Shown: positions 43,501 to 54,188, numbered from the stretch's first letter. The stretch: DNA of 64,000 nt from an uncultured Pseudomonadota bacterium (GCA_902826775.1 CADEHE010000003.1:248001-312000), one strand, 5' to 3'. The notes: generated by a model from the sequence alone, not told the origin. Numbers and translations: made by a program.

Positions 43501-46299
43501 CAGACCGGCGCCGGCGCGAAGTCGCTCGCTGCATCGGCCGCATTGCGCGCTGCGGACGATAACTCTATTCAGATTCATCATGCGCGCGAACACAATCTCA
43601 AGAATATTGATCTCAACGTGCCGCGCGAGAAATTCACGGTGATCACCGGCGTCAGCGGCAGCGGCAAGAGCACCGTAGCGTTCGACATTCTGTTCGCGGA
43701 AGGCCAGCGCCGTTACCTCGAGTCGCTCAACGCGTACGCGCGGCAATTCGTGCAGCCCGCTTCGCGCCCAGACGTTGACGCTATTTACGGCATTCCCCCG
43801 ACGGTGGCTATCGAACAGCGCACCAGCCGCGGCGGACGCAAGAGCACAGTGGCGACGCTGACGGAGATCTATCACTTCCTGCGACTGATGTTCGTCAAAC
43901 TCGGGACGCAGTATTGCCCCGACTGCGATGTCGCCATCGAACCGCAAAGCCTGGACAAGATCGCCGCCCACTTGCTGCGCAATTTTAGCGGCACCAATGT
44001 GGAGATACTTAGCCCGCTGGTCGTGGCGCGCAAAGGCTACTACACCGACCTGGCGCAATGGGCGAACGGCAAAGGCTATTCCCACTTGCGCGTCGACGGC
44101 GAATTGCTCCCCACGGAAAAATGGCCAAGACTGGATCGCTTCAAAGAGCACAGCATCGAACTGCCGGTCGGTGTCGTCAGCGTTTCTCCCAAAGCGGAAG
44201 CGCAACTGCGCGAACTGTTGCAGCGCGCTTTGGACGCCGGGCGCGGCGTCGTGCACGTGCTGCCGGAAGCGAAGTCTAAGGGCGTAAAGAACGGGGCACC
44301 GAACCTGATTCAGAAGGTCGCTTTACGTCTTCCCAAAGAAAATCGGAAGGCCGCTTCGCGTCATCCGGTGGTCTTCTCCACCAAGCGCGCGTGCCCGAGC
44401 TGCAGTCGCAGTTTTCCCGAACTCGACCCGCGCCTGTTCTCGTTCAATTCCAAGCACGGCTGGTGCCCGAGCTGTTATGGCACCGGCGTAGCCTTGCCGA
44501 ATTTCGACGAAGAACAAAGCGGGGAAGAGATTTGGTGGAACGAATGGTTCGAGGGTGAGCCCGAAGCATGCGGGACCTGCGACGGCAAGCGCTTGAATGC
44601 GGAAGCACTGGCGATCCGTTTTCGCGAGCGCTCCATCGCCGACCTCACCGCACTCTCAGTCGAGCAGGCCGGACAGTTTTTCAACAAGTTGGCGCTCAAA
44701 GGCCGCGAAGCCGACATCGCGCGCGACCTGCTCGCCGAACTCCGCTCGCGTCTGAGCTTCTTGCAACAAGTGGGCTTGGCCTATCTCGCCCTCGAGCGCT
44801 CCGCGCCGACGCTTTCCGGCGGCGAGGCGCAGCGCATCCGACTGGCGGCGCAGTTGGGTTCCAACTTGCGCGGCGTGTGCTACATCCTGGACGAACCCAC
44901 CATCGGTTTGCATCCGCGCGACAATCGCATTCTGCTCGATACCTTGACCCAATTGAATCAAAAAGGCAACACGCTAATCGTGGTCGAGCACGATGAAGAC
45001 ACCATCCGCCACGCCGAGCATTTGATCGATTTGGGCCCCATTGCCGGGAAACACGGTGGCCGCGTGGTCGCACAGGGTAACGTGCAAGCATTGGAACAAG
45101 CGCCGGAATCTCTGACCGGGCGCTTTCTAAAGACACCGCTGCTGCATCCGTTGCGCCCGCCGCGACCGACCAACGCACGCACTGCGGCGCTCGCCATCAA
45201 GAACGCGAAGCTGCACAACCTCGCCAACGTCAGCACCCGCATACCGCTCGAGCGCCTGGTGTGCGTCACCGGCGTTAGCGGCAGCGGCAAGAGCACGCTG
45301 GTGCGCGACGTGCTGCGCGTCAACATGGAGTATCTGGTTTCGCGCCAGCGCAAGAAACGCGGCCCCGGCGACGAGCTTTCCGGATGCAAGTCGATCGACG
45401 GCTGGGAGCCGGTAGCGCGCGTGCTGGAAGTCGATCAAACGCCGATCGGCAAGACGCCGCGCTCCTGCCCTGCCACTTACGTCGGTTTTTGGGACGACAT
45501 TCGCAAGGCTTTCGCCAACACGACCGAAGCGCGCGTGCGCGGCTACGGCCCGGCGCGTTTTTCTTTTAACGTCAGCGGCGGACGCTGCGAGAGTTGCGAA
45601 GGGCAAGGACTCAAGACCATCGAAATGAGTTTTCTGCCCGATGTGAAAGTGTTGTGCGAAGGTTGCGGCGGCGCGCGTTTCAATGGCGAAACACTGAGCG
45701 CGCGCTTCAAGGACAAGAGCATCGGCGAGGTGCTGGCCATGAGCGTCGACGAGGCGGTCGAATTCTTCGCCGCCAATCGCTCCATTCATCACCCGCTCAC
45801 CTTGCTGCAAGACGTCGGCTTGGGCTACCTAACGCTTGGCCAGCAAAGCCCGACGCTCTCGGGCGGAGAAGCGCAGCGCATCAAGCTCGTCACCGAACTG
45901 GCCAAGAGCAAACCGCAGCGCGAAGTGTTCGGCACCCGACAACGCGCCAGCAGCGCGCTGCACACCTTGTACGTGCTGGATGAGCCGACAGTCGGTTTAC
46001 ACATGGCCGATATCGAAAAGCTGATTCACGGGCTGCACCGCTTGGTCGATGCCGGCAACACGGTCGTCGTCATCGAGCACAACCTCGACGTCATCGCCGA
46101 AGCCGATTGGATCATCGATCTCGGCCCAGAGGGCGGCGGCGGCGGTGGGCGCATTGTGGCGCAAGGCACGCCGCCCGAGGTGGCACGGCAAAAGACGGGG
46201 TCACATACTGCCGCCGTGCTGGGCGAGTTTCTGCGCGAGCGCAGCGCGGTCAAGGCAACTGCTCGCGACGCACACTCGCCAGCACCGGTGCTGCGCTAA
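40588..46299 (+). CDS. uvrA: Double-length excinuclease subunit UvrA (tandem UvrA-UvrA fusion)
   Basis: A 1,903-residue protein, about twice a normal UvrA (about 940). It contains four Walker A motifs (GVSGSGKS near residues 38, 642, 1021 and 1562) and four LSGGE signatures, that is, two complete UvrA modules. Each module has zinc-finger cysteines (CRACG, CAQCD and CETCRG in the first; CPDCD, CPSCS and CPSCYG in the second) and a Cys-rich insertion before the second ATPase ([32 protein letters not shown]). UvrA finds damaged DNA as a dimer; here the dimer may be covalent. No frameshift lies between the modules. Confidence 0.92.
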   Translation: MPNTAPPNAAIHIRGARQNNLKNLDLDVPLHELIVVTGVSGSGKSSLVFDTLYAEGQRRYVETFSPYARQFLDRMDKPQVDRIDGVPPAIAIDQTNPVRTSRSTVGTMTELNDHLKLLYARAARLYCRACGTPVGSDTPGDIYSKLLSEKDHGHIQTAVITFPVNVPANFTEEEVRGFLQQQGYARVHARRKDVLDIVQDRVRIEAQARDRIIESLELALKLGRGRVNVYADDNAENKKAAANRYWRFSSGLHCAQCDIDYAAPTPAMFSFNSPIGACETCRGFGRSIGVDYGLVIPDERKSLRDGAIKPWQTQSFKECQDDLEKYAKKRGHPLDVPWRDLAPAVKDWVISGDAEWISWRKSEGKQWYGARRFFDWLESKAYKMHIRVLLSKYRAYTDCTACGGARLKPDALLWRLGVSADARGFTIHELMLLPIERLQVFFRDIALPAPLDQATELLLGEIRARIDYLCNVGLSYLTLDRQSRTLSGGEVQRINLTTALGTSLVNTLFVLDEPSIGLHPRDMSRIIAIMQRLRDAGNSLVVVEHDPQIMFAADRILDLGPGPGERGGEIVSFGTPQQLLAQPASLTAAYLSGRKRVHDDDRAQTRAPTGTTEKLELLGVSERNLKNIDLAIPLNRLVCITGVSGSGKSTLVQDVLYAALRKQQGKPTETPGAHRALRGHDLIGDVIMVDQTPIGRTTRSNPASYVGAFDAIRKLFCEEPLARERKYTPGTFSFNSGTGRCPTCSGNGFEHIEMQFLSDVYLRCPDCNGRRYRDEVLEVKLLSQDQRESKSIADVLDLTAAQALVFFAEYAEVRRVLEPLVAVGLDYLKLGQPVPTLSGGEAQRLKLAGHLAEAAARPPIKRSAKSDGAKPHTLFLFDEPTTGLHFEDIAKLLRALRRLLDVGHSLLIIEHNLDVIRAADWIIDLGPEGGDAGGDIVCQGTPADVMRVERSHTGAALRDYEHSLAQMKVNAQTGAGAKSLAASAALRAADDNSIQIHHAREHNLKNIDLNVPREKFTVITGVSGSGKSTVAFDILFAEGQRRYLESLNAYARQFVQPASRPDVDAIYGIPPTVAIEQRTSRGGRKSTVATLTEIYHFLRLMFVKLGTQYCPDCDVAIEPQSLDKIAAHLLRNFSGTNVEILSPLVVARKGYYTDLAQWANGKGYSHLRVDGELLPTEKWPRLDRFKEHSIELPVGVVSVSPKAEAQLRELLQRALDAGRGVVHVLPEAKSKGVKNGAPNLIQKVALRLPKENRKAASRHPVVFSTKRACPSCSRSFPELDPRLFSFNSKHGWCPSCYGTGVALPNFDEEQSGEEIWWNEWFEGEPEACGTCDGKRLNAEALAIRFRERSIADLTALSVEQAGQFFNKLALKGREADIARDLLAELRSRLSFLQQVGLAYLALERSAPTLSGGEAQRIRLAAQLGSNLRGVCYILDEPTIGLHPRDNRILLDTLTQLNQKGNTLIVVEHDEDTIRHAEHLIDLGPIAGKHGGRVVAQGNVQALEQAPESLTGRFLKTPLLHPLRPPRPTNARTAALAIKNAKLHNLANVSTRIPLERLVCVTGVSGSGKSTLVRDVLRVNMEYLVSRQRKKRGPGDELSGCKSIDGWEPVARVLEVDQTPIGKTPRSCPATYVGFWDDIRKAFANTTEARVRGYGPARFSFNVSGGRCESCEGQGLKTIEMSFLPDVKVLCEGCGGARFNGETLSARFKDKSIGEVLAMSVDEAVEFFAANRSIHHPLTLLQDVGLGYLTLGQQSPTLSGGEAQRIKLVTELAKSKPQREVFGTRQRASSALHTLYVLDEPTVGLHMADIEKLIHGLHRLVDAGNTVVVIEHNLDVIAEADWIIDLGPEGGGGGGRIVAQGTPPEVARQKTGSHTAAVLGEFLRERSAVKATARDAHSPAPVLR

Positions 46300-46308
46300 A
46301 TCTCGGCC

Positions 46309-46761
46309 ATGCACCGCTGGATTCCGCCTCCGGCTGTGGCGCTGATCTGCGCAGGATTCATGTGGGTAGTCACGCGCCAGGCCGGCGGCGCGCGTGCCGC
46401 GTTCGCTTGGCGGCAACCCCTCGCCCTGATGTTGCTGATCGCCGGCTTGTTGCTCATGGCGGCGGCCGTCGCCGGGTTCTTGCACGCCAAGACGACCATC
46501 AATCCGTTGCACCCTGACCGCGCCGCCCGCCTCATCACCACCGGCGTGTTTCGCTTCTCGCGCAACCCAATCTATCTCGGCGACGCGCTCGTTTTGGCGG
46601 CGCTGGCCGTGTGGTTGGGACACGCCTGGAACTTGGTGCCGGTCGTTTTGTTCGTCTTCTATATAGACCGCTTTCAAATTCGAGCCGAAGAGCAAGCACT
46701 GCAACAGCGCTTTGGGTCGCACTATCAAGCCTATTGCGCGCGCGTGCGGCGCTGGCTCTAG
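46309..46761 (+). CDS. Isoprenylcysteine carboxyl methyltransferase-like membrane protein
   Basis: A 150-residue protein with about four membrane helices. The C-terminal half matches the ICMT/PEMT family: LITTGVFRFSRNPIYLGDALVLAALAVWLG, then RFQIRAEEQALQQRFGSHYQAYCARVRRWL, which forms the SAM-binding region. Bacterial members methylate unknown lipids or small molecules. It begins 9 bases after uvrA and may be co-transcribed. No link with repair is known to me. Confidence 0.82.
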   Translation: MHRWIPPPAVALICAGFMWVVTRQAGGARAAFAWRQPLALMLLIAGLLLMAAAVAGFLHAKTTINPLHPDRAARLITTGVFRFSRNPIYLGDALVLAALAVWLGHAWNLVPVVLFVFYIDRFQIRAEEQALQQRFGSHYQAYCARVRRWL

Positions 46762-47038
46762 CACTCGTTTCCTCGTCACCAGCCTTGCTCATGGTGCGGG
46801 CATTGAGCGCGCCACGATGCATACCAGACCTAGGATAGTTTTATAACTTATATTTTAAGACAATTCTTGGACTACCCTGACCCCAGTACTCCAATGTCCT
46901 AAGCGCCTGGGCCCCACAGCGGCGCGCTACAAAATGCGCTCCCGGCGCGCGCATGCTGTTATGATTCATTCGCTCTCAAGCACCCCCGGGGCGCCGGCGC
47001 AGGCCTCCGGCAAAACTATGACAGGAGGAGAATCATAA
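46762..47038. other. Intergenic stretch before the Nramp pair
   Basis: About 280 bases. An AT-rich patch (46838-46862, TTTTATAACTTATATTTTAA) could contain a promoter, but no clean -35 was placed. AGGAGGAGA lies just before the Nramp ATG. No gene was found. Confidence 0.4.
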
Positions 47039-48433
47039 ATGGCTGCCGTTGCTCCAGCAGTAGATCAGGCACACTTCGATCCCTACGCGCTTGACCCGTC
47101 AGATGTGCGCGACCCGCCGACCGCGTTTGGCGAGACCATCAAGAAGATTGGACCGGGCATCGTGCTCTCGGCCTCCATCGTCGGCTCGGGCGAGTTGATC
47201 GCGACCACCACGCTCGGCGCGGAAGTCGGCTACACCGTCATGTGGCTGATCATATTCTCGTGCCTGATTAAAGCGCTGATCCAGTCGTTCATGGGCCGCT
47301 ACACCATCGCCACGGGCGAGCCCAGTCTGGCGGCCTTCAATCGCATCCCGGGCAAGATCGGCAAGGTGAACTGGGTGCTGTGGGGTTGGGTGATCATGGT
47401 GTTCTTCACCCTGTTCCAGGTCTGCGCCATGTTCGTCGGCATATCGCAAGCTATGAACCTGCTCACGGGCGGCGCGGTGACTTGGTGGGTGCTGGGATTC
47501 TTTGTGTTGACCTTAGTATTGCTGCTCGGCGGCGCGTACCACCGCATCGAGAGCATCGCCATGATCAAGGTCGGCGTGTTTACTCTGATCACGCTGCTCG
47601 CGGCGGTAGTGCTCACGCGCATGCCCCAGTATTTTTCTTGGGCCGATATTTGGCAAGGCATGCAGTTCAAGTTGCCTGACAAGGGTCTTGCCACGGCGCT
47701 CGCGGTGTTCGGTATCACCGGTGTCGGTGCTGCCGAGCTATATGTTTATCCGTATTGGTGCGTCGAGAAGGGCTACGCGCGCTGGACCGGACCGTACGAA
47801 AACAGCGAAGCTTGGCGTCGCCGCGCGCGCGGTTGGGTCAAAGTGATGAACATGGACGTCATCTGCTCGATGATCGTCTACACCGTCGCAACGATTGCGT
47901 TCTATCTGCTCGGCGCCGGCATTCTGCACGGCATGGGTAAGGTACCCGGATCGAGTGAAATGATGATCATGACGCTCTCGAACATTTACACCGAGACGCT
48001 TGGCGGCTGGGCCAAGTGGCTGTTCTACATCGGCGCGATTATCGTGCTCTACGGCACCATCTTCGCTGCCACCGCGGGCCATTCGCGCATGCTGTCGGAT
48101 TTCATGCGCTTGAATGGCGCCTTCAAAGGCGACGATACGCGCGCACGCAACCGCTGGCGCGACATCTTCATCGTTATTCTGACCACCATCCCGGTCGTGT
48201 TCTATTTTCTGTTTCAGGGCAAGAGCCCGGTGCAAATGGTCAAGTGGGGTGGTCTCGCTCAAGCCTGGACCCTGCCGGTGTTATCCATGGGCACGGTGTA
48301 TCTGGTCTATCGTCATATGCCCAAGGAGCTGCGAGCGACGCCGTTTGGTCACGTGATGCTCTGGATCGGCGCCATCATTATCAGCGGCTTCGTGCTGCTA
48401 AGCGAAGCGCGGCGCCTCGGCTTGTTCGGCTAG
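47039..48433 (+). CDS. Nramp-related transporter lacking the DPGN motif, first copy
   Basis: A 464-residue membrane protein with about 11 helices, in the Nramp/LeuT-fold group. Helix 1 reads GPGIVLSASIVGSGELIATTTLGA, where true Nramp proteins have the metal-binding DPGN. Helix 6 reads ITGVGAAELYVYPYWCVEKGYA where MPHN is usual. So the overall family is clear but the metal site is changed and the substrate is open. AGGAGG lies 9 bases upstream. It is followed 66 bases later by a closely similar copy. Confidence 0.85.
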   Translation: MAAVAPAVDQAHFDPYALDPSDVRDPPTAFGETIKKIGPGIVLSASIVGSGELIATTTLGAEVGYTVMWLIIFSCLIKALIQSFMGRYTIATGEPSLAAFNRIPGKIGKVNWVLWGWVIMVFFTLFQVCAMFVGISQAMNLLTGGAVTWWVLGFFVLTLVLLLGGAYHRIESIAMIKVGVFTLITLLAAVVLTRMPQYFSWADIWQGMQFKLPDKGLATALAVFGITGVGAAELYVYPYWCVEKGYARWTGPYENSEAWRRRARGWVKVMNMDVICSMIVYTVATIAFYLLGAGILHGMGKVPGSSEMMIMTLSNIYTETLGGWAKWLFYIGAIIVLYGTIFAATAGHSRMLSDFMRLNGAFKGDDTRARNRWRDIFIVILTTIPVVFYFLFQGKSPVQMVKWGGLAQAWTLPVLSMGTVYLVYRHMPKELRATPFGHVMLWIGAIIISGFVLLSEARRLGLFG

Positions 48434-48499
48434 CCGGCAAACCGTCGTTCACGACCGGGGCGGACAACCGTCTCGGTGGCCCATCCAGGGAGGAAAACC

Positions 48500-49897
48500 A
48501 TGGCCAGCGTAGCGCAACCAGCCACATCAGTTGAACGTTTCGACCCCTACCGTCTGAGCAAGGCCGATGTGCAGGAGCCGCCGGTGGGGCTCGGCAACAT
48601 CTTAAGCCGCATCGGCCCCGGGCTGGTGCTCTCCGCTTCGATCGTCGGCTCGGGCGAACTCATCATGACCACCACCTTCGGCGCCAAGGTCGGCTACACC
48701 ATGCTGTGGCTGGTGATCTTGAGCTGCCTGATCAAGGCGATCGTGCAAGCTGTGCTGGGGCGCTACGTCATCAGCACCGGCGAGACGACGCTAATCGCGT
48801 TGGGCCGCGTGCCCGGCCCGAAGGCAAAGGTTAACTGGGTGGTGTGGGCATGGTTCATCGCCACCGTCATGGTGCTGTTCGCGCTCACCGGCATGTACAT
48901 CGGCGTGTCGCAAGTTATGTTCGAGTTAACCGGGTGGCCGGTAACAGGGTGGGTGCTGATCTTCTTGGCAATCACGCTGGCGCTGCTGCTCGGCGGCCAG
49001 TATCACCGCGTAGAGAAGATCGCCATGTTCAAAGTCGCGGTGTTCACTTTCATCACCGTGCTCTCCGCCATCTTGCTCACGCAGATGCCGCAGTATTTTT
49101 CATGGGACAAGATCCTTGAGGGATTCAAGTTCCAAATGCCGCCGGGCGACGGCATGGCGGTGGCGATCGCGGTGTTCGGCATAACCGGCGTCGCCTCGGG
49201 CGAGTTGTGCATCTATCCCTACTGGTGCATCGAGAAAGGCTATGCGCGCTTCACCGGTCCGCGCGAGGACAGCGAAGCGTGGCGCCGCCGCGCGCTCGGC
49301 TGGACGCGCGTAATGCACGTCGATGTCGTGGTCTCTATGATCGTCTACACGCTGGCGACCATCGCCTTCTACTTGCTCGGCGCCGGCGTGCTGCACGGCA
49401 TGGGCCAAGTGCCGGCGGGCAAGGAAATGATCAAGGCGCTGTCGCACATCTACACCGGCACGCTGGGACCGTGGTCACTATGGCTGTTCTACCTCGGCGC
49501 GGTCATCATTCTCTACGGCACCATCTTCGCAGTGACCGCGGGCAACTCGCGCATGCTGTCCGACTTCTGGCAAGTGCTCGGCCGCTTCCGCGCGGACGAC
49601 TTCGCCAAACGCTCGTTCCTGCGCGACCGCTTTATCCTCGCAATCAGTTTGCTGGCGGTGGGCTTCTTCTTCATTTTCGGCCAGGCGCCCGTCACGCTCG
49701 TAACCTGGACCGGCTTCGGGCAAGCCGCGCTGCTGCCGATCGTCGCCTTCGGTACTTTGTACCTGTCGCATAAGCATATGCCGGCGGAAATGAAGACCCC
49801 GGCGTGGATGACGGCACTGCTATGGATTGCCGCCATTGTCATCACCGTGTTTGTGCTGCCCTCGCTTTATTTCGAACTATTGAAGATGCTCAAGTAG
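48500..49897 (+). CDS. Nramp-related transporter lacking the DPGN motif, second copy
   Basis: A 465-residue paralogue of the gene at 47039, similar along the whole length. Helix 1 is GPGLVLSASIVGSGELIMTTTFGA, helix 6 is ITGVASGELCIYPYWCIEKGYARF; the classical DPGN and MPH metal motifs are again absent in the same positions. ATG 48500 is chosen for its GGGAGGA site 6 bases upstream. The pair may act as alternative transporters or as a heterodimer. Its stop lies 4 bases from the convergent stop of the GGDEF/EAL gene. Confidence 0.85.
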   Translation: MASVAQPATSVERFDPYRLSKADVQEPPVGLGNILSRIGPGLVLSASIVGSGELIMTTTFGAKVGYTMLWLVILSCLIKAIVQAVLGRYVISTGETTLIALGRVPGPKAKVNWVVWAWFIATVMVLFALTGMYIGVSQVMFELTGWPVTGWVLIFLAITLALLLGGQYHRVEKIAMFKVAVFTFITVLSAILLTQMPQYFSWDKILEGFKFQMPPGDGMAVAIAVFGITGVASGELCIYPYWCIEKGYARFTGPREDSEAWRRRALGWTRVMHVDVVVSMIVYTLATIAFYLLGAGVLHGMGQVPAGKEMIKALSHIYTGTLGPWSLWLFYLGAVIILYGTIFAVTAGNSRMLSDFWQVLGRFRADDFAKRSFLRDRFILAISLLAVGFFFIFGQAPVTLVTWTGFGQAALLPIVAFGTLYLSHKHMPAEMKTPAWMTALLWIAAIVITVFVLPSLYFELLKMLK

Positions 49898-49901
49898 ATC
49901 G

Positions 49902-52088
49902 CTAGCGGAAAGCGAAGAACTGCTGCGCTAGAGTCTGCGCCGGCAACGGTTTGCTGAACAAGAAACCTTGCATTTGATCGCACTGGCGCTGGCGCAAGAA
50001 CTCGAGTTGCGCCTGCGTTTCCACGCCTTCGGCCACTACTTCCTGCTTCAGGCTCTTCGCCATGCTGATAATGGCGCTGACAATCGCCGCGTCGTCCGGG
50101 TCGCTGCTGATGTCGCGCACGAACGAGCGATCGATCTTGAGCGCGTCGATCGGAAAGCGCTTCAGGTAACTCAAACTCGAATAGCCGGTGCCGAAATCGT
50201 CGATCGATAGGCGCAACCCCATTTCCTTTAGCGCGCGCAGCAGATCGGCGGTGGTCGGCACATCGTGCATGAGCACGCTCTCGGTCAATTCCAATTCGAT
50301 CAGCGCAGGCGCCACATCGCTCGAGGTGCACGCGTAGCGCAGATCCTGCATAAATCCCTTGTCGCGCATTTGCGCGCCGGAAACGTTGATCGCGATTGGC
50401 AACGGCTGGCGTCCAGCAGCCGTCCACGCGCCAATCTGTTCGCACACGGCGCGCACCACCCATTGCCCAAGCGGCACAATCATGCCCGCTTCCTCCGCCA
50501 CACCGATAAAGCGGTCGGGCGCGATCAGCCCGAAATCGGGATGATGCCAGCGCAGCAACGCCTCCGCGCCGATAACCTGCCCGGTGCGCAAGCACACTTT
50601 GGGTTGATAGTGCAGCACGAACTCATTGCGGCGCAGCGCGCGGCGCAGATTGCTTTCCATGCTGGCGCGCGCTTGCACCCGCGTGTTGAGCTCGGGGGTA
50701 AAGAACTGAAAGTTGTTGCGTCCTTGTTCCTTGGCGTGGTACATGGCGCTGTCGGCATTCTTGCCCATCGCTTCGCCGTCCTTGGCGTCGTCGGGGTAGA
50801 CGCTGATGCCGGCGCTCATGCTGATGTGCAGTTCGTGCGCATCGATCAAGTACGGCTGCGCCACCGCCACTAGAATCTTGTCGGCGACGCGCGCGGCTTG
50901 GTGGCCGTCATCGATCTCGGGCAGCAGCACAACGAACTCGTCGCCGCCTTGCCGGCACACGGTGTCGGTGGCGCGCACGCAACCGAGCAAGCGTCCCGCT
51001 ACGCTTTGCAGCAGCTTATCGCCGATCGCATGCCCGAGCGAATCGTTGACATGCTTGAAACGGTCAAGATCAAGGAATATCAGCGCCACGCGCGTGTGAT
51101 GGCGCGCCGCGCGGCCAATCGCCTGCACCACGCGATCCTTGAGCAACAGCCGGTTAGGCAAATGGGTGAGCGCGTCGTGCTGCGCCAGGTGCGTCATCTT
51201 TACCGCCATGGCTTGTGTGGCACTCATGTCCCGGAACACCAGCACGCCGCCGATAACATTGCCGCTGCGGTCGTGAATCGGCGCCGCCGAGTCCTCAATC
51301 GGCAATTCGCTGCCGTCGGCGCGCACCAGCACCGTATTCAATGCCAAACCCGACGGCGTATTGGTGGCGAGCGCCAGCATCACCGGGTCTGCCGCACGCT
51401 GCTTGGTTTGAGCATCGATGATGCAAAATACTTCGTTTAGCGGGTGCGTAACCGCTTGAGCGTTGCGCCAGCCAGTCAACGCCTCCGCAAGCGGGTTCAT
51501 ATAAGTGATGTTGCCGCGCGTATCAGTGGTGATGACGCCATCGCCGATGGACTGCAAGGTCACGGCGAGCCGCTCCTTCTCTTGGAACAGCTGCTCTTCT
51601 GCCTCCTTCTGAGCGGTAAGGTCGGTGCCCAAAATATAAAAACCTTCGACGACGCCGTCGATGACCTGCGGCACGTAGTTGATCAGCGCATGGCGGTGGT
51701 GTTCTCGATGCGGCAGATAGTTCTCGAACGTGACCCGTTCTCCGGCGAGGCAGCGTTCGATGAAAGGCCGCGCGCGCTCGTAGGATTCAAGGCCGATCAT
51801 GTCCAAGATCGTCATCCCCGGTTCGATCTTGCGCGGCCCACCGAACCACTCTTGGTAAGCGCGATTGACGAATTGATAGCGCTCGCTGCGATCGACGTAC
51901 GAAATGAGCACCGGCATGTTGTCGGCGATATCGCGCAAGCGCTGCTGTGCCGCTTGGAGCACCTCTTGCGAGTGGCTAGCCGCGGCTGCGGGCGTGGAGT
52001 GCGCAAGCGCGTCAGCGCCGCTTTGGCTTTGACTAGGCGTCGCCTCGGTGCGGGCGTGATCTTTAACGGGTGGCCGCCGCGAACGCAT
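49902..52088 (-). CDS. PAS-PAS-GGDEF-EAL cyclic-di-GMP protein
   Basis: A 728-residue signalling protein. Two PAS domains (about 45-160 and 170-290, with VLISYVDRSERYQFVNRAYQEWFG and GVITTDTRGNITYMNPLAEALTGW), then GGDEF (about 300-460, catalytic GGDEF intact in RQGGDEFVVLLPE) and EAL (about 475-725, EALLRW, DDFGTGYSSLSYLKRFP intact). Both activities are therefore possible. It has no membrane segment, so its PAS domains should sense a cytoplasmic signal. It is a single gene that ends tail to tail with the Nramp pair. Confidence 0.93.
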   Translation of the reverse strand: MRSRRPPVKDHARTEATPSQSQSGADALAHSTPAAAASHSQEVLQAAQQRLRDIADNMPVLISYVDRSERYQFVNRAYQEWFGGPRKIEPGMTILDMIGLESYERARPFIERCLAGERVTFENYLPHREHHRHALINYVPQVIDGVVEGFYILGTDLTAQKEAEEQLFQEKERLAVTLQSIGDGVITTDTRGNITYMNPLAEALTGWRNAQAVTHPLNEVFCIIDAQTKQRAADPVMLALATNTPSGLALNTVLVRADGSELPIEDSAAPIHDRSGNVIGGVLVFRDMSATQAMAVKMTHLAQHDALTHLPNRLLLKDRVVQAIGRAARHHTRVALIFLDLDRFKHVNDSLGHAIGDKLLQSVAGRLLGCVRATDTVCRQGGDEFVVLLPEIDDGHQAARVADKILVAVAQPYLIDAHELHISMSAGISVYPDDAKDGEAMGKNADSAMYHAKEQGRNNFQFFTPELNTRVQARASMESNLRRALRRNEFVLHYQPKVCLRTGQVIGAEALLRWHHPDFGLIAPDRFIGVAEEAGMIVPLGQWVVRAVCEQIGAWTAAGRQPLPIAINVSGAQMRDKGFMQDLRYACTSSDVAPALIELELTESVLMHDVPTTADLLRALKEMGLRLSIDDFGTGYSSLSYLKRFPIDALKIDRSFVRDISSDPDDAAIVSAIISMAKSLKQEVVAEGVETQAQLEFLRQRQCDQMQGFLFSKPLPAQTLAQQFFAFR

Positions 52089-52433
52089 TGTCTCAGCCTC
52101 CGGCTGGTCTCGCGTTACGGACGCGTTCGACGGATAGGATCGCTTGGAAATGCTCGTCCAGTTGCTTCATGTTTACAAATGTAACTCACATTTTGTCAAC
52201 ATCGCAACTCCTAAGTTTCCACGCCTCCCACGCGGGTGCCACGCACGCCCCAGAATAGTTATACCCCTATATGCCTCCGCCTGTCTTACCCATTTCAAGC
52301 TATTCTCTATTGGTTGCTATATGTAGTATTAAGTCTCACTACCTTCCTGGGCGCAACGGCCAAGGTTCGAATCCGCAGGGCCTGATGTTAGAATCGCGGC
52401 CTTATTTCTCGGGCCACTTTTCGGAGCACTCCG
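52089..52433. other. Divergent intergenic region before malate synthase
   Basis: About 345 bases holding the promoters of the GGDEF/EAL gene and aceB. Just before aceB, CGGA-GCAC-TCCG (52422-52433) folds over the GGAG of the ribosome site. A T-loop-like TTCGAAT at about 52354 lacks a matching stem. No gene was seen. Confidence 0.45.
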
Positions 52434-54038
52434 ATGAACCAACCGATCTCATTTCCGCCGGGCATGATCGTTTCCGGGCGTGTAACACCGCAATTCCAAG
52501 AAATCCTGACGCTGCCGGCGCTCGAGTTCATTGCGAAGATCTGCCGTCAGTTCGAGCCGCGCCGTCAAGAGTTGCTCGCCAAGCGCGTTGAGCGTCAGAA
52601 CCAATTCGACGCCGGCAAAATGCCGGACTTTCTGCCGGAAACGAAATCGGTGCGCGAGGGCAACTGGACCATCGCGCCGCTGCCCAAGGATCTGCAGGAC
52701 CGACGAGTAGAAATCACCGGCCCGGTCGACCGCAAGATGGTCATCAACGCGCTCAACTCCGGCGCCAGCATGTACATGGCCGACTTGGAAGATTCCTCCA
52801 CGCCGACGTGGGAGACGCAAATCAGCGGACAAATCAATCTGCGCGATGCCATCCGCCGGCAAATCGATTTCACTACGCCCGAAGGCAAGGCCTACAAACT
52901 CAACGACAAGATCGCCACGCTGCTGGTGCGCCCGCGCGGCTGGCATCTGCCGGAGAAGCACGTCACCATCGACGGCAAAGCGATTTCCGGCAGCATGTTC
53001 GATTTCGGTTTGTATTTCTTCCACAACGCTAAAGAATTGCTCGCCCGCGGCAGCGGCCCCTATTTTTATCTGCCGAAAATGGAATCGCATCTCGAAGCGC
53101 GGCTGTGGAACGACATTTTCACTTTCGCTGAGAAAGAGTGCGGCGTGCCGCACGGCACAGTCAAAGCCACGGTGCTGATCGAGACGATTCTCGCCACGTT
53201 CGAAATGGACGAAATTCTGTACGAATTGCGCGACCATTCGGCGGGCCTGAATTGCGGGCGCTGGGATTACATCTTTTCCTGCATCAAGAAATTCCGTAAC
53301 AAGAAGGATTTTTGCTTAGCAAACCGCAGCGAAGTAACCATGACGGTGCCGTTCATGCGGTCTTATTCGCTGCTACTAGTCAAAACTTGCCATCGCCGCA
53401 ATGCCCCGGCCATGGGTGGCATGGCGGCGCAGATTCCAATCAAGAACGATCCCGCCGCCAACGAGGCGGCCATGGCGAAAGTGCGCGCCGACAAGGAACG
53501 CGAGTCGACCGACGGCTACGACGGCACTTGGGTGGCGCATCCGGGCTTGGTGCCGATCGCCAAAGAGATCTTCGATCGCAACATGCCGACGCCGAACCAG
53601 ATCCATCGCAAGCGCGACGATATCAACGTCACCGCTGCCGATGTGCTCAACTTCGTGCCCGAGACGCCGATCACCGAAGCGGGTTTGCGCGCCAACATCT
53701 CTATCGGCGTGCAATACCTCGGTGCCTGGCTGGCTGGAACCGGCTGCGTGCCGATCTTCAACCTGATGGAGGACGCTGCGACCGCGGAAATTTCGCGCTC
53801 GCAGATCTGGCAGTGGATCCGCAGCGACAAAGGCGTGCTGGACGATGGCCGCAAAGTCACCAAAGAGCTGTTCCGCAAGCTGCTGCCGGAAGAAGTCGCC
53901 AAGCTGCCTGCGATGTTGGGCGAAGCGGGTTACAAAGCAGGCAAGTACGAGGAAGCGGCGAAACTGTTCGATGAAATCACCACCAGCGAGAACTTTGTCG
54001 ATTTCCTAACGTTGCCGGCGTATGAGAGGATTGCGTAG
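52434..54038 (+). CDS. aceB: Malate synthase A
   Basis: A 534-residue enzyme of the glyoxylate shunt that condenses glyoxylate with acetyl-CoA to malate. Family marks are [73 protein letters not shown] (Glu metal ligand), [12 protein letters not shown] and [13 protein letters not shown]. The length fits the monomeric A form. No isocitrate lyase gene is present in the window. The ATG follows GGAG, which lies in a small hairpin. Confidence 0.95.
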   Translation: MNQPISFPPGMIVSGRVTPQFQEILTLPALEFIAKICRQFEPRRQELLAKRVERQNQFDAGKMPDFLPETKSVREGNWTIAPLPKDLQDRRVEITGPVDRKMVINALNSGASMYMADLEDSSTPTWETQISGQINLRDAIRRQIDFTTPEGKAYKLNDKIATLLVRPRGWHLPEKHVTIDGKAISGSMFDFGLYFFHNAKELLARGSGPYFYLPKMESHLEARLWNDIFTFAEKECGVPHGTVKATVLIETILATFEMDEILYELRDHSAGLNCGRWDYIFSCIKKFRNKKDFCLANRSEVTMTVPFMRSYSLLLVKTCHRRNAPAMGGMAAQIPIKNDPAANEAAMAKVRADKERESTDGYDGTWVAHPGLVPIAKEIFDRNMPTPNQIHRKRDDINVTAADVLNFVPETPITEAGLRANISIGVQYLGAWLAGTGCVPIFNLMEDAATAEISRSQIWQWIRSDKGVLDDGRKVTKELFRKLLPEEVAKLPAMLGEAGYKAGKYEEAAKLFDEITTSENFVDFLTLPAYERIA

Positions 54039-54063
54039 GAGATGAGGCGCGGGGTATTACGAG

Positions 54064-54089
54064 GCGCGGGGTACCCCCTGCCCCCGCGC
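54064..54089. repeat. C-rich intergenic repeat, copy C
   Basis: GGGGTACCCCCTGCCCCCGC matches copies A (28743) and B (32344). A short direct repeat GAGGCGCGGGGTA occurs twice here (54044-54056 and 54061-54073). The copy overlaps the left arm of the long inverted repeat described next. Confidence 0.55.
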
Positions 54090-54125
54090 TCTTTCTCTTG
54101 AGGGTGTGCCTATCGTGTTGGGTAC
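54083..54125. repeat. Left arm of a long inverted repeat
   Basis: GTGCCTATCGTGTTGGGTAC (54106-54125) is the exact complement of 54607-54626. The match extends outwards to 43 bases with about 37 identities (54083-54125 against 54607-54649). The arms enclose about 480 bases that contain one small gene. Confidence 0.75.
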
Positions 54126-54188
54126 CAAGGAGGAGTGGAATTGCGGTACGGTAGATAATTAAGCTAGACAACCTTGGCTAGTAACTCG

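Noticed and set aside
52350..52376. Possible tRNA fragment (GGTTCGAATCC)
   Set aside because: The T-loop-like bases lack a 5-bp stem, and no acceptor or anticodon arm is found around them.
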